Positions 10,023-20,361 of a stretch of DNA of 64,000 nucleotides are shown in pieces (within the stretch, counting starts at the first letter, position 1; each line of letters starts with the position of its first letter). Below the pieces are notes generated by a model. That model was not told where the DNA came from, did not search any database, and worked only from the letters and a program-made list of their open reading frames with translations. Source of the DNA: Zantedeschia hybrid cultivar (Eukaryota; Streptophyta; Magnoliopsida; Alismatales; Araceae); contig JARZZO010000004.1 in assembly GCA_030544215.1 (NCBI GenBank), positions 41,963,980-42,027,979 of the forward strand, in the 5' to 3' direction. The translations under genes were made by a program, and so were the position numbers.

Positions 10023-12691
10023 ATGGAGCATGGTGAGGGATCTAGGAAGATCAAGGCTTTGGCCAAGAGACGGCGGAGGCACGAGGAAGAAGCCCCCGAA
10101 GAGGTGCCGGCGGCGCTCGCCGAGGCGGCGACATTCTTGGAGGAAGAGGAAGCTCCTCCGGCACCCGTGGCCATGGAAGAAGAAGGGGAGGGCGACCTCC
10201 ACACGGTAAGCTCCCTATGGAATGAATGGGATGAGAAAAAGAGGGGAGAAAGGGGTTCTCTCAAGAACTTGGAATCGGACCTTGAAAGGCGTCCAGACCA
10301 GGTGACGCCATTCAAAAGGCGTCACCCTGGGTCGACGTCTTTCAAGGTTAAATTTCGAATTTTTAATTAGGCAGAAAATGATCCTGAAGCGCGTCAGGAC
10401 ATGTTGACGTATTTTAAAAGACGTCCATATGTGCTAACGCCTTTCAAAACAGAACTGTTTTATTGCTGTTTTTATTTATTGCTAACCCCATTTTTATGTT
10501 TTTATTTACAGGGAGTGATGAGGTCCAGAATCAGCTGGGACTTAGTGATAGGAGCATATAGGAGACTCCCGGATTTCCAGAAGGCGTGCCTGCGCCGGAT
10601 GGGGTTCGGCGAGGTCTTAGACATCGAGCCGTTTTGGCTCGATCTGGTCCTCCTGCAGGCGCTGCGGGAGAGGTGGTATGCGGAAAGCCGTGGGGACATA
10701 TGGTCCCCACCCTAGAGGATGTGGCCAGGATCACTGGCCTGAGGGTAGAGGGCCGACTGGTGAGTGGGGTGACTTACCCCAACTACCAGGGATTGGCGGA
10801 GGCGTTGCTAGGGATAGAGGTGTCCAGCCTAGGCAGAGAGTCTAGGATGGTCTCCAGGGTAGAGGTAGAGGCTGCCCTAGGACTGGATGAGCCCCGACGT
10901 CGGTCTGATGAGACCCGGGAGGAGTTCAGAGATAGATTAGCTGAGTCATCCTCTGCCGGATACTGTAGTGACCCTAGTCAGGGGGAGGAGGTAGATAGAC
11001 AGTTGAGGGTCTTTCTAGTCTTCTTTTTTGGTCGGTTGCTCTTCGGTACGAAGGGCGACCACATTCATTGTAGATTCATCCATTTGTTAGATGACTTAGA
11101 TAGATTAGGAGAGTATGCATGGGGTGCGGCCCTTCTGGCCCACCTCTTCGCTGATCTGTCTGCGGTCACGCCGGACCGCGAGACCACCATCAGCGGCTTC
11201 TTGCCGTTCCTTCTGGTATTAAGTTATTATTATTTGTTTATGATATGCAATATGATATGATGCTTTACTAACCTATATGTCCATGAATGCAGGTGTGGAG
11301 CTATCACTACTTCCCGCTCGGCAGAGCGCGGATTGCGAGACCAGGCGCTGTCCCGTTGGCCTGCTGTTGGCAGCCAATCGTGGACACCGCTCCTCAGCAC
11401 CATCAGCTGACGGCCCTCCGCCGTCAGTTCCTCGACTACCCCGAGTTACTGGTGAGTCTTTAACTTGTTCAATCTTATTAAATGCAATCTTTTATTCATT
11501 AAATGCAAGTTATTTATATGAATGCACTTAACTTATATGCATAGGTGAGGAGGGTCAGCCGTACTTGGGCATAGGTGAGGAGGGTCAGCCGTGGGTGACG
11601 GCTGGCAGGAGGAGGTTCGGCAGGCAGATGTGGCTGCACTGCATGAACGAGATCGAGCCCCTCCGCCTCCGGCTCGTGATGAGGACCCTGGGCCTCCACT
11701 AGGAATGGATCGACGAGGAGGTCCCGGAGGGCGTCGGGAGGAGCATGAGGGGCAAGCAAGCCCTCACCGACTGGCGTGCCAAGTTCCCGGAGCAGTACGA
11801 GGATTGGCACCGCCGGGGTGTCAGAGTGGAGTCACGGGCGGAGAGTAGCGAGGCCTACCTCCAGCAGTACCGGGCCCACTACGCCGATCAGCTTTGGCTC
11901 CTCCGACCACTCGATGTAAGTATGCTTTTATGCGTCTTTAATTTTATTATTATTTTGATTTATGTTTGTGAATGAATGTATGTATGTGTAATATGCAGGA
12001 TGCACGTGACGCGGTCATCATCGACCTCCGGGCCCGCCTACATGACGTGGAGGCCCAGCTAGAGCAGGTCCAGAAGGAGCTGTTCGATCTGGTATGTATG
12101 CATGTTTATGAATGCATGTTTTAATTAATTAATTGTTTTGGCGATTAACACTGACGGTTGTCTGTTGGTGCAGTGAGCCGTCTACACCCAGGTGGCTCCC
12201 CCTTCCTTCGGAGCTTCATCATCTTCTTCTGCTGCGCACGAGGCTACTCTGGCTGACCTCCAGAGCCAGCTTGCCTCAGCTATCCACCGAGCTTCTCTTG
12301 CGGAGGAGGATCGCGCTGCTCGGGTAAGTTCTTCCCTTTTGACTTCTGAATTTGATTTTGATTATTTTATTGCCTTAGACTAACAATGGCTTCTCCTCAG
12401 GTCGCTGAGCTTCATGAAGCCCTTCAGAGGGCTGAAGCGGAGCTGGAGCGTTCCCGTGCTGCAGCTGCTCGTGCCGAAGCTGATGCTGCGCGTATCCGAG
12501 CTTTGGAGGAGCAGGTGGCTCGACTCTCCACCGGAGATCTTGCACGTCTCCAGGTTCGCCCGGAGGTTCTGACTGAGGAGAGAGACCGCGACCGCCTTCG
12601 ACTGGAGAGTCTTCAGGGTCGCTTGTCGGTAGCTGAGCACGAGTGCAAGATGGTGGAGGAGCGATATCAGCGAGCCCGGCAGCGGGCTTAG
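10023..12691 (+). pseudogene. Second E2 antisense cargo gene: seven-exon PMD protein with coiled-coil tail
   Basis: Exons by splice signals and frame: 10023-10205, 10512-11215, 11293-11451, 11550-11915, 11999-12091, 12174-12323 and 12401-12691, all joined in phase 0. Exon 1 is basic then acidic (KRRRRHEEEAPEE). Exon 2 holds the plant mobile domain: RISWDLVIGAYRRLPDF, MVPTLEDVARITGLRVEG, FFGRLLFGTKGDHIHC, LDRLGEYAWGAALLAHLFAD. Exon 3 gives VWSYHYFPLGRARI, also typical of PMD. Exons 5-7 are heptad-like and Glu/Arg/Leu-rich, a probable coiled coil. Lesions: a deletion of about 16 bp in exon 2 near 10690 compared with the copy at 62361, a TAG in exon 4 near 11700, and a TGA opening exon 6. An open frame continues past the final stop to 12893. 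No TATA box was seen. Host PMD proteins act in transposon silencing and gene expression. Confidence 0.75.
10281..10449. repeat. Four chained 34-bp inverted motifs inside intron 1 of the PMD gene
   Basis: Copies at 10281-10315, 10311-10346, 10384-10417 and 10413-10449 run in two overlapping pairs: the right arm of one merges into the left arm of the next through TTCAAAA or TTTTAAAA. Spacers are CAGACCAGGT, ACCCTGGGTC, AGGACATGTT and CATATGTGCT. Intron 1 of the related gene at 53944 also holds two copies. Confidence 0.9.
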
Positions 12692-12893
12692 GAGCGTGGT
12701 TTGACGAGTGCTTTCACCGCTAGTGTCGCCATGTCTTCCGGCCAGGCAGGGCCGAGTGCGATGGGACCACCTCCACCTCCCACCGAGGACCAGCACCGGA
12801 GGCGCCCGACGAGGCCCAGAGTCAGCTTGATGAGGGCGGAGGGGAGAGCTAGCCTTGAGGGCTTCTGTGTATCATGTACAAAAATCTTTTGAT

Positions 12894-14155
12894 GATATAC
12901 ATGAAACTTTTGGCCTTTAATCTTGCATTCTTGCGTTTGCTTTATGTCCTGCACATCACTTAATCAAGCAGGTTAAGTATCTATTTAGGCTTAGCCCCTT
13001 GCTTGACCAAATAAATGGTCGATTAATCTTTTCCTTCAATAAATGGTCAAGGGGCATAGCCTTTATCAACAAAGGTAATTGGAATATAAGCAAACTTAAG
13101 CAAAATGCAACATACAAGCAGACAAATGCTCATTGAAAACAAAAGGAATGAAACATACCAAATGCAATAAGCAAATGCTAATTGAAATATTTTTGTTGTT
13201 TTGAAATATCTTTTGTTTTTGGATTTTGAAATATATGCTTTTTTTGGGTTTTGGGATATATATTTTTTTGGGTTTTTAAAATATGTATTTTTTTTTATTT
13301 TTTTTTGACATATGTATTTTTTTTTATTTTTGACATATGTATTTTTTTTTGGATTTTGACATATGTGTTTTTTTTGGATTTTTGGCATATACATTTTTTT
13401 TGATTTTTGACTAAAAGATCAGCATGGTACCCAGATCAAAAGATCATATTCATTTATTAACTTAATTTCCAAATTGTTCTTTGACAACTTAACTTAAACC
13501 CATCGTATTTGAACTTGTGTTTCCATTCGTGATCCCATTTGATGATTTGACCCTCAGTCAATCTAAGCCATTCCTTAAGTTTGGAGTACGCCTCTTTAGA
13601 AGGAAAAGGAAGAATAAGTTTGGAAAGCCTATGAGAAGGTTCCGGAGACCTAAAAAGATGTTCCTTTCCTACCCTAATATCCGTTGGGGTTCGGTCATTT
13701 TCTTTCCGGGGTATTTATCGACCTTGCGTTCCCTTTTGTTTCATTTCATGGCCTTGATGTAACGTTTATAATGTAATGGCCTTTTGACATTTGGATTTTG
13801 CCTTTTGTTTTTGCTTTTTCTATTCTTTTCTTTAGGACGGATCTCCCCCTTTTTTTTATGACGACCTCCTACTAAGATGGCGGGTATTATTGGTAGTCTA
13901 TTCTAAGCCTCGTTCCGACATCATGAGCCGAGTATAAAATAGAATTTTGCTTTAAAACGAATGACTTGTACTTTACACCTTTAGTCAAGCTTTCGGTATT
14001 CCTTAGGACTGACATCTCTTGTCACTCACAAATCAAACGTGTCAGTGTGTGCAGTAATGGGTTTGAAGTTAAATTATCCAGACTGATAAGGAAATTTGAG
14101 TTTATAAATTTTCTGATTCCACTGGTCTTTGTACCATGCTGATCGACTCTTTAAC
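12894..14155. other. Spacer between the PMD gene and the end of E2 pol
   Basis: This is non-coding between two convergent genes. It holds a short inverted repeat around 12990-13065 (CCCCTTG...CAAGGGG) and T-rich tandem repeats at 13200-13420. A weak open frame at 13517-13762 has no recognisable features. Confidence 0.5.
13200..13420. repeat. T-rich degenerate tandem repeats
   Basis: About six units of roughly 33-38 bp have the form GACATATGTA, then a run of 8-10 T, then GGATTTT. The units drift gradually. Such arrays in the 3' part are common in Tat/Ogre elements. Confidence 0.75.
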
Positions 14156-17100
14156 CTAAGGGTAGTATTTCTTAAGATGTAAACCATTCCAGGGATGAGT
14201 TAGCTCTTCTCCTTCTGCATTAACAAGACGGTAAGTATTACCAGGAAAAGCGTGCGATACAACATAAGGTCCTTTCCAGTTGGGTTGGAGCTTAGAACGC
14301 GGACCACCAGGTTTTACAAAAATCCTTTTGACGACCATTTCACCGACCTTGAACTTACGTTCAATGACTTTCTTTTGATAAAAACGTGCTAGTCTATTTT
14401 GATAGACTTTTGCATGATTAGCGGCTGACCATCTTCTCTCGTCTAAGAGTTCCAATTGAGCAAGGAGTGCTGAACGATGTTCATCAATGGAAAATTCCTT
14501 ATTCAACTGTACTCTTAATGATGGTATAAGGATCTCGTATGGAACTACCGCCTCCATTCCAAATGTTAAGGAATAAGGAGTTTGCCCAGTGGGCGTGCGA
14601 ATTGAAGTTTGGTAGGCCCATAGAGCCTCAACCAATTTTTCTGGCCAGTCTGCAAATTTATTAGATTTGCACGTCTTTTTGATGATTTTTATCAAAGTCT
14701 TATTTGTTGCCTCTTCTTGGCCATTGCCTTGCGGATAATAAGGAGACGAATGATGCAATGCAATTCTATACCTGTTGCAGAGGTCCTTCAATTCTTGTGA
14801 CACGAACTGCGGTCCGTTGTCGGTGACGATGGTGCTTGGAATTCCAAATCGGGTGATGATGTTCTTCATGATGAACTTGCAGACGGTTGATGCTTTGATC
14901 TCCATGTACGCTTCGGCTTCTGCCCACTTGGTGAAGTATTCCGTTCCCGTGAGAATGAAAGATTTTTGCTTGATGCCGGAATTTGGATTACCAAGGGGTC
15001 CAATAATGTCGAAAGCCCACATGGAGAAAGGCCATGGGGAAGAAACAGGATGGAGTGAAGATACAGGAGAATGAATTTTGTCGGCGTGAAGTTGACACTT
15101 AGCACACCTACGGACATATCCTACACAGTCTTCTTCCATGGTTGGCCAATAAAATTCTTGTCTAAGGATCTTCTTTGCTAACATCTGTCCATTGACATGG
15201 CCACCATAAACTCCACTATGAGCTCCTTCCATAACCTTCCAAAGCTCATCTTCGTCTAGACATCTCAGAAGAACTCCATCAAAACCTCTCTTGTACAATG
15301 CTCCTCCAACTATGGTGTATCGTTGAGCAACTCTCCTGATAGCCCTTTTCTCCTCAGTTGTAGCTTCCTCAGGATATGATTGATCTTCACAATATTTAGC
15401 AATTTCATAATACCATGGCTTTTGTTCGTCACCCATCTCTTCTAACAGCTCCATCAACATAATTTCTCTCTTTTCCACAATATTTTCATCTCTGACTTTC
15501 TTCAACAACTTCTCCTTAGTTCTAAGAAATGAAGGGTCTTTCACGGCGGGTGAAAGACGCCTATGAACGATGATTGATTCGGTTTGCTTGCTGATTGGAA
15601 AGTTAAGAGAAGATGCAAGTGAAGCTAGAGCGTCAGCTAAGATGTTTTGATTCATAGGAACATGGACAAAGATCAATTTCGTGAAAAGCTTTGAGTAAGC
15701 AGAAGTAAGTTCTTGGTAAGGCTTGAGCTTGGGATCAAAAGTTCGATACTTGGTCAGCACTTGGCGAAGAATCAGTTGGCTATCACCCACAATCCTGAGT
15801 TTAGTGGCACCATGGAAATGAGCAGCCTTGAGGCCAGCAAAGAGTGCCTCGTATTCAGCTATATTGTTAGTGACTGGAAAGTCAAGCTGAAAGGCTTGTG
15901 GAATGGTGACACCTTCAGGTGATAGCAAAACGATACCGATCCCCTTTCCATGAGAATTCAGAGCTGCGTCAAAATGCAGAGTCCACATATCATCTCTGAT
16001 TTGATTTACGGACATCAGTTCCTCATCTGGAAACTCTGATCGCACTAGATCAAATAGAGGAAGGGGGTGATGGGCGAGATGTTCCGCTATGGCATAGCCC
16101 TTGATCGCTTTCTGCTGAATGTAAATGATATCGAATTGAGATAGAAAGCTTTGCCATCGCGCTAACCTATCAGTAAGAACAGATTTCTCTAGAAGGAATT
16201 TGATCGGATTCATCCTAGCGATGAGATGGACTTCATGGGTCAGAAAATAATGCTTCAATTTCTGAACAATCCAAACCAATGCTGCACATGTTTTCTCCAT
16301 CGCCGTGTATCTCTGTTCAGTGGGGTTGAGAAGTTTAGAGAGATAGTAGGCTGCCCTCTCTTTTCCTTCTTCATCCTCTTGTGCTAGGACAGCCCCCACT
16401 GCATCATCCAGGACAGAAATGTAAAGTATCAATGGTTTGTCTGGAGATGGTGGTCTCAAAACAGGAGGACTTGCTAAATAGTTCTTTAATCCATCGAATG
16501 CCTCCTGACACTTATCGTCCCAATCGAATTTGACTCCCGGCTTGGTAAGCTCGTAAAACGGCTTACACCTTTGTGAGTGCTGGGAGACAAAACGGCGAAT
16601 AAATTGCAACCTCCCGATTAATCCTCTCAACTCTTTCAAGTTTTTGGGAGGTGGCATTTCTCTGATAGCCTTCGCCTTGTTGGGATCGTTCTCAATTCCC
16701 CGTTTACTGACAATGAATCCAAGTAATTTTCCTGAAGATACCCCGAATACACATTTCTTGGGGTTCGTCTTTAACTGATACTCTCTCGATCTCTCTAATA
16801 CCCTTGCCAAAACTTTGGCATGCTCAGCCTTTGTCTTAGATTTAACCAATAAATCATCCACATACACTTCCAAATCTATGTGCATCATGTCATGAAATAT
16901 TGCCATCATAGCCCTCTGATAAGTGGCTCCAGCATTCATCAATCCAAATGGCATGACGACATAACAGTATGTTCCCCAAGGTGTAGTGAATGACGTCTTC
17001 TCTTGATCTTCTTCTGCCAGCTTAATCTGATTGTATCCTGAAAATCCGTCCATAAATGATAAAGTCTCATAGCCAGTGGTGTTATCAATGAGTACGTCAA

Positions 17101-17896
17101 TATGAGGCAATAGAAAATCATCTTTAGGACACGCCCGGTTCAGATCGCGGATGTCACTGCAAATTCTGACCTTCCCGTCCTTCTTCATAACCGGGACTAT
17201 GTTAGCCACCAATTGTGGATAAAGGACAACTCTAATAAATTTGGCTTTATGTAATTTGTCGACCTCTTCCTTCATCTTTAGAGCCATTTGTGGGTGGAAT
17301 CGCTTTAATTTCTGCTTGACAGGGCTAGCTCCTTCCTTTAACGTCAACTTGTGTTCAACTAAAGAAGAGTCTAATCCTGACATATCTTCATAACTCCAGG
17401 CGAAAGTGTCCTTATAGTCCTTAAGTACTTGCACCATTGCCTTTTCATCCTCTGTAAAAAGATTTTTGCTGACGAGGACAACCTTAGGTTCGTCTTCAGT
17501 CCCTAAATTAATTTCTTTGGTGGGCTCTTCTACGGCAGCTGAGGGTTCATCGAATCTCTTCATTCCACTAGTATATGCCTCAGCTGCGTCCTCGTCATCT
17601 TCCTCATTTTCAATAATGGGGTCTTTTTCGTGTACTAACTCATACACCCCATACCCATCATTGACTGACTCATTGTCCATACAATCTTCTGGCATCTGAA
17701 TTGGATTTTCTAAAAACTGAGGGATTAAAGAACAAGAAAAGCATTTATCAGCTAAGTCCTGGAGGTATCTATCTGGAATTCGCCTACCCTTAGGCTTCCT
17801 AGACTCCCTAACCTGACTAACCTGCCTAAAACTAGACTGCCTAACTTCACTAAACTCCCTATTATAACCTAATGAAGATGAAGCAGGATGGAAATC
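14156..17896 (-). CDS. pol: E2 pol: reverse transcriptase, two RNase H domains and integrase
   Basis: The open frame is 1,246 codons from 17896, of which 1,179 follow the ATG at 17695. Numbering from that ATG: RT about 140-330 with catalytic D216 (MDGFSGYNQ) and Y278-V-D-D281; first RNase H about 415-535; second, archaeal-like RNase H about 570-695 with D575, E614/E616, D638 and D688; integrase about 800-1130 with H826, H833, C864, C867 and catalytic D896, D959 and E995, the last two in D-x35-E spacing. It ends with a GPYVVSHAFPGNTYRLVN module. The second RNase H marks the Tat/Ogre branch. The product copies element RNA into DNA, removes the RNA strand and integrates the copy. The frame is the same as that of the upstream protease and gag, so a polyprotein is likely. 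I see no internal lesion. Confidence 0.93.
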   Translation of the reverse strand, partial: DFHPASSSLGYNREFSEVRQSSFRQVSQVRESRKPKGRRIPDRYLQDLADKCFSCSLIPQFLENPIQMPEDCMDNESVNDGYGVYELVHEKDPIIENEEDDEDAAEAYTSGMKRFDEPSAAVEEPTKEINLGTEDEPKVVLVSKNLFTEDEKAMVQVLKDYKDTFAWSYEDMSGLDSSLVEHKLTLKEGASPVKQKLKRFHPQMALKMKEEVDKLHKAKFIRVVLYPQLVANIVPVMKKDGKVRICSDIRDLNRACPKDDFLLPHIDVLIDNTTGYETLSFMDGFSGYNQIKLAEEDQEKTSFTTPWGTYCYVVMPFGLMNAGATYQRAMMAIFHDMMHIDLEVYVDDLLVKSKTKAEHAKVLARVLERSREYQLKTNPKKCVFGVSSGKLLGFIVSKRGIENDPNKAKAIREMPPPKNLKELRGLIGRLQFIRRFVSQHSQRCKPFYELTKPGVKFDWDDKCQEAFDGLKNYLASPPVLRPPSPDKPLILYISVLDDAVGAVLAQEDEEGKERAAYYLSKLLNPTEQRYTAMEKTCAALVWIVQKLKHYFLTHEVHLIARMNPIKFLLEKSVLTDRLARWQSFLSQFDIIYIQQKAIKGYAIAEHLAHHPLPLFDLVRSEFPDEELMSVNQIRDDMWTLHFDAALNSHGKGIGIVLLSPEGVTIPQAFQLDFPVTNNIAEYEALFAGLKAAHFHGATKLRIVGDSQLILRQVLTKYRTFDPKLKPYQELTSAYSKLFTKLIFVHVPMNQNILADALASLASSLNFPISKQTESIIVHRRLSPAVKDPSFLRTKEKLLKKVRDENIVEKREIMLMELLEEMGDEQKPWYYEIAKYCEDQSYPEEATTEEKRAIRRVAQRYTIVGGALYKRGFDGVLLRCLDEDELWKVMEGAHSGVYGGHVNGQMLAKKILRQEFYWPTMEEDCVGYVRRCAKCQLHADKIHSPVSSLHPVSSPWPFSMWAFDIIGPLGNPNSGIKQKSFILTGTEYFTKWAEAEAYMEIKASTVCKFIMKNIITRFGIPSTIVTDNGPQFVSQELKDLCNRYRIALHHSSPYYPQGNGQEEATNKTLIKIIKKTCKSNKFADWPEKLVEALWAYQTSIRTPTGQTPYSLTFGMEAVVPYEILIPSLRVQLNKEFSIDEHRSALLAQLELLDERRWSAANHAKVYQNRLARFYQKKVIERKFKVGEMVVKRIFVKPGGPRSKLQPNWKGPYVVSHAFPGNTYRLVNAEGEELTHPWNGLHLKKYYP

Positions 17897-18367
17897 CTAG
17901 GATACAAGTGGAAATACAAGAGAATCCTCTCGAGGGGAGGGGCAGAGTAGATCTAGGAGAGAGTCTTGACCGAAAGACCTGCGCAATGGGGTGTGATCGG
18001 ACAAGTAAGAGGTTTCCTCGATGAGGATCTGAGAAGAATTTGTTGCCAAATTAGCGTTTTTTTTTTGGACAGTGGAGGAGTTAAGCATAAAACATGAATT
18101 AATACAAATAGAATGAGAATTAGATGGAGGAAGTGGCACCAAGGCCAGAGGGTTAGGGGGATCATACAGCAGTATGTCCCAGATCAAATCATACATCCTC
18201 TCTAGATTGAGAGGAGGTGATGGAATGAGGTCCCGAGGGGACAGAGTAATTATAACGGGCGGAGCCCGTGGAATATCTTCAATAATGACCCGCGACCAAG
18301 TCGAGGTTAAGAGCAATGTGCGAAACAGAGTATGGAGCATGAAGACATGAGAAGGATATGTCCCCCT
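17897..18367 (-). pseudogene. E2 protease-RT linker, in frame but bounded by TAG codons
   Basis: This segment lies between the TAG ending the protease part (18368-18370) and a TAG at 17897-17899. It is open, in the same frame as both neighbours, and encodes a Pro/Leu/Ser-rich, unremarkable stretch. Ogre elements have an intron near this place. A good acceptor (TGTATCCTAG) overlaps the second TAG, but I could not find a strong donor before the first. Either two point stops or an unrecognised intron would explain it. Confidence 0.5.
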
Positions 18368-19555
18368 CTAGAGCAGATCTGTGGTGTAGCCAGCTTCATA
18401 GAGGTCATCTGGCTCCCCTTCATCGGTCTCTTCAGACAGCAATATCCGTTTGTCAAAGATAACACCGGGACTTTCAATCAGCTCATCAATCTGCGGCGGC
18501 CACTTGGGTTCTGCAGGATCTAGAAACAGTCTGTTCAGTGCAATGTAGAGGTCTCTCAGATCGAACCACCTGTACCATTCGCATTCAGGATCATGGAATT
18601 TTCTCCTCTTCATAGGCCGCAGAGCCTCCAAGGATTGGTACGTAAGTAGTTTCGAGCAATGCCTGGCCAAGTCTCTCCCAGATATATCATGGAAGTCAAA
18701 ACACGAAGTAATGACCACCGTGTTGTCATGGCTAATTATGGGCCCCTTTACAAAATGTGTATACAAGGTCCATGTTAGGGGATCTCGGCCTTCCTTAGGT
18801 GGTGTAGACATTGTCTCCCAGACTTTCTGACCATCTTCATTATCTGCTTGTTGAACAAGATCTTGTTTCAGTTTTCTTGGCCTATAGCCCAGGCCGCTTC
18901 CAGGTGCTCCTCGGTGATCTTTGACAGGAGTGGTCCTGCCTTGCAATTGTGTGCCCAGACCTCTTCCAGGCTGATAGCCGTTCTTCATCATAATTCTCCA
19001 TCCTGGGGTACTCATGCACTTCCCCCTTTTTATGGCATTCAACGGGTAAGGAGAAATAGTGGCAGTTTTCAGAGGATCAGCCACTGGATGGTAAACCTGT
19101 AATACCGACAGAAAAGGTTGTCGGCCAAGTAAAGAAGCAGCTTTGATATTCAAAGTATGAGCAACAGCAAGGATCGGCATGCTCGTCACTTTAATGATTC
19201 GTCCTTTAAAGGGAAATTTGAGGCATTGATGATTCGTGGAGGGAATCGCCTCGAGAGTTTTTATGTAAGGACGACCCAAAATGGCATTTATAGAAGAGTC
19301 GATTTCTAGAATGTGAAATTCGACCTCTGCATGACTTACGGGGACTAGCTCTACTTTCAAATAAACCATTCCCAGAGGGGAACGGGTGGAGTTATCATAT
19401 GCTGTCACAGAGATGGGGCTAGGCAGCCATTTCTCCTTGGGCACACTGCACAGCTCTAGGGTCTTCGGAGGTAAAACATTGATCGAAGCCCCTATGTCAA
19501 CCAGGCATGCATCCACGGCCTTCTTGCAGATGTTGACCGTAATGCTCAGAGCCAT
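18368..19555 (-). CDS. E2 aspartic protease with G-patch
   Basis: Residues about 17-35 read DACLVDIGASINVLPPKTLE, a retroviral-type aspartic protease active site in which the usual D-T/S-G is D-I-G. ILGRPYIK near residues 93-100 is the second protease motif. GWRIMMKNGYQPGRGLGTQL (about residues 182-201) is a G-patch, a glycine-rich RNA-binding module often found after protease in Tat/Ogre elements. The protease would cut the polyprotein during particle maturation. It lies in the gag and pol frame but is separated from gag by frame changes between about 20361 and 19576. The Thr-to-Ile change at the active site may be damaging. Confidence 0.85.
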   Translation of the reverse strand: MALSITVNICKKAVDACLVDIGASINVLPPKTLELCSVPKEKWLPSPISVTAYDNSTRSPLGMVYLKVELVPVSHAEVEFHILEIDSSINAILGRPYIKTLEAIPSTNHQCLKFPFKGRIIKVTSMPILAVAHTLNIKAASLLGRQPFLSVLQVYHPVADPLKTATISPYPLNAIKRGKCMSTPGWRIMMKNGYQPGRGLGTQLQGRTTPVKDHRGAPGSGLGYRPRKLKQDLVQQADNEDGQKVWETMSTPPKEGRDPLTWTLYTHFVKGPIISHDNTVVITSCFDFHDISGRDLARHCSKLLTYQSLEALRPMKRRKFHDPECEWYRWFDLRDLYIALNRLFLDPAEPKWPPQIDELIESPGVIFDKRILLSEETDEGEPDDLYEAGYTTDLL

Positions 19556-19575
19556 GCTTCTGGCTGCTGGCGGTG

Positions 19576-20361
19576 CTAGTTCCGATGTATGAAATGTAAT
19601 GGAGGGCTGGTCCCCTGAGGAACTAATAGTGCTGTAATCTTTTCCACCGGTATGTCCTCGTTGACCATCACCTTTTGCAAATATTCCATCAGGGCTTTTT
19701 GGTGACTCTTCGATCTTTTAATCAGTTCAAGCACGGAGATTCGTGCCGGTGTTCGATCCAGATGTTTCAACAAATCATACTGAGTGCCTGGTGCACTCTC
19801 TTCATTGTGTGTTTCCTCTGTCGGCTGTGACGGGCCGTCTCTAACTGTTGACTGAGGAAATACTTTGTTGAAAATTCTTCCACTCCGGAGCGCACGTTCC
19901 TCAACCGTGGAAGATCCGGGTGACACTTTGGGTACCGCAGTGTTGGATGGTGCGGATGGCGTAGAGGGTTGGTATGTAGGTGATGGCATGGGGTTAGGCG
20001 GCGGTGGCGTGGTGCGGATTAAAGGCCTGGATGGTGGATGGGTAAGTGATTGGTGTGGACGAAGTGGGGAATGGTATGCGTAGTAGCGGTCTGGAAGGTT
20101 GGATGGTGTCTGGGTAGGTGGTAGTGGTAGCGGGTGAAGTAGGAAATGGTACGCGTAATAGCGGTCTGGATGGTAGGAGGGGCGCGTAGTTGGTTTGCGG
20201 GGGGTTATATGATGGAGGCGTAGGAGTGTGGGGCGTAATGGGCTTGAGGAAAGCGGGTGGTGGTAATGGGTTATTGGGTGATAGAGGGGTGATGGTAATG
20301 GGTTGTGGTCTGGGTATGTGGATAGTACGGCGTGGTGGTTGTTCTGCGGTACTCGGAACAT
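19576..20361 (-). pseudogene. E2 gag-protease linker in a shifted frame, Pro-rich
   Basis: This segment is read one frame away from gag and protease. It is low-complexity (Pro/Tyr/Thr/His-rich repeats such as PDRYYAYH) and then recognisable: YDLLKHLDRTPARISVLELI matches YDILQHLGKTPAKISVLGLI of E3, directly before the protease. Gag frame ends at 19994 and protease frame starts by 19555, so at least two compensating indels are needed. Confidence 0.7.

Noticed and set aside
9870..10315. Minus-strand frames over the first exon of the E2 PMD gene
   Set aside because: Shadows of the plus-strand exon, which has consistent phase and splice sites and a related copy at 53944.
13517..13762. Plus-strand 81-codon frame between the PMD gene and pol
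   Set aside because: No recognisable domain, no related copy in the window and no clear promoter; not enough to call a gene.
17696..18367. Ogre-type intron between E2 protease and RT
   Set aside because: The stretch is open in the same frame as both neighbours except for two TAG codons, and no strong donor precedes the first TAG. An intron is possible but not supported.
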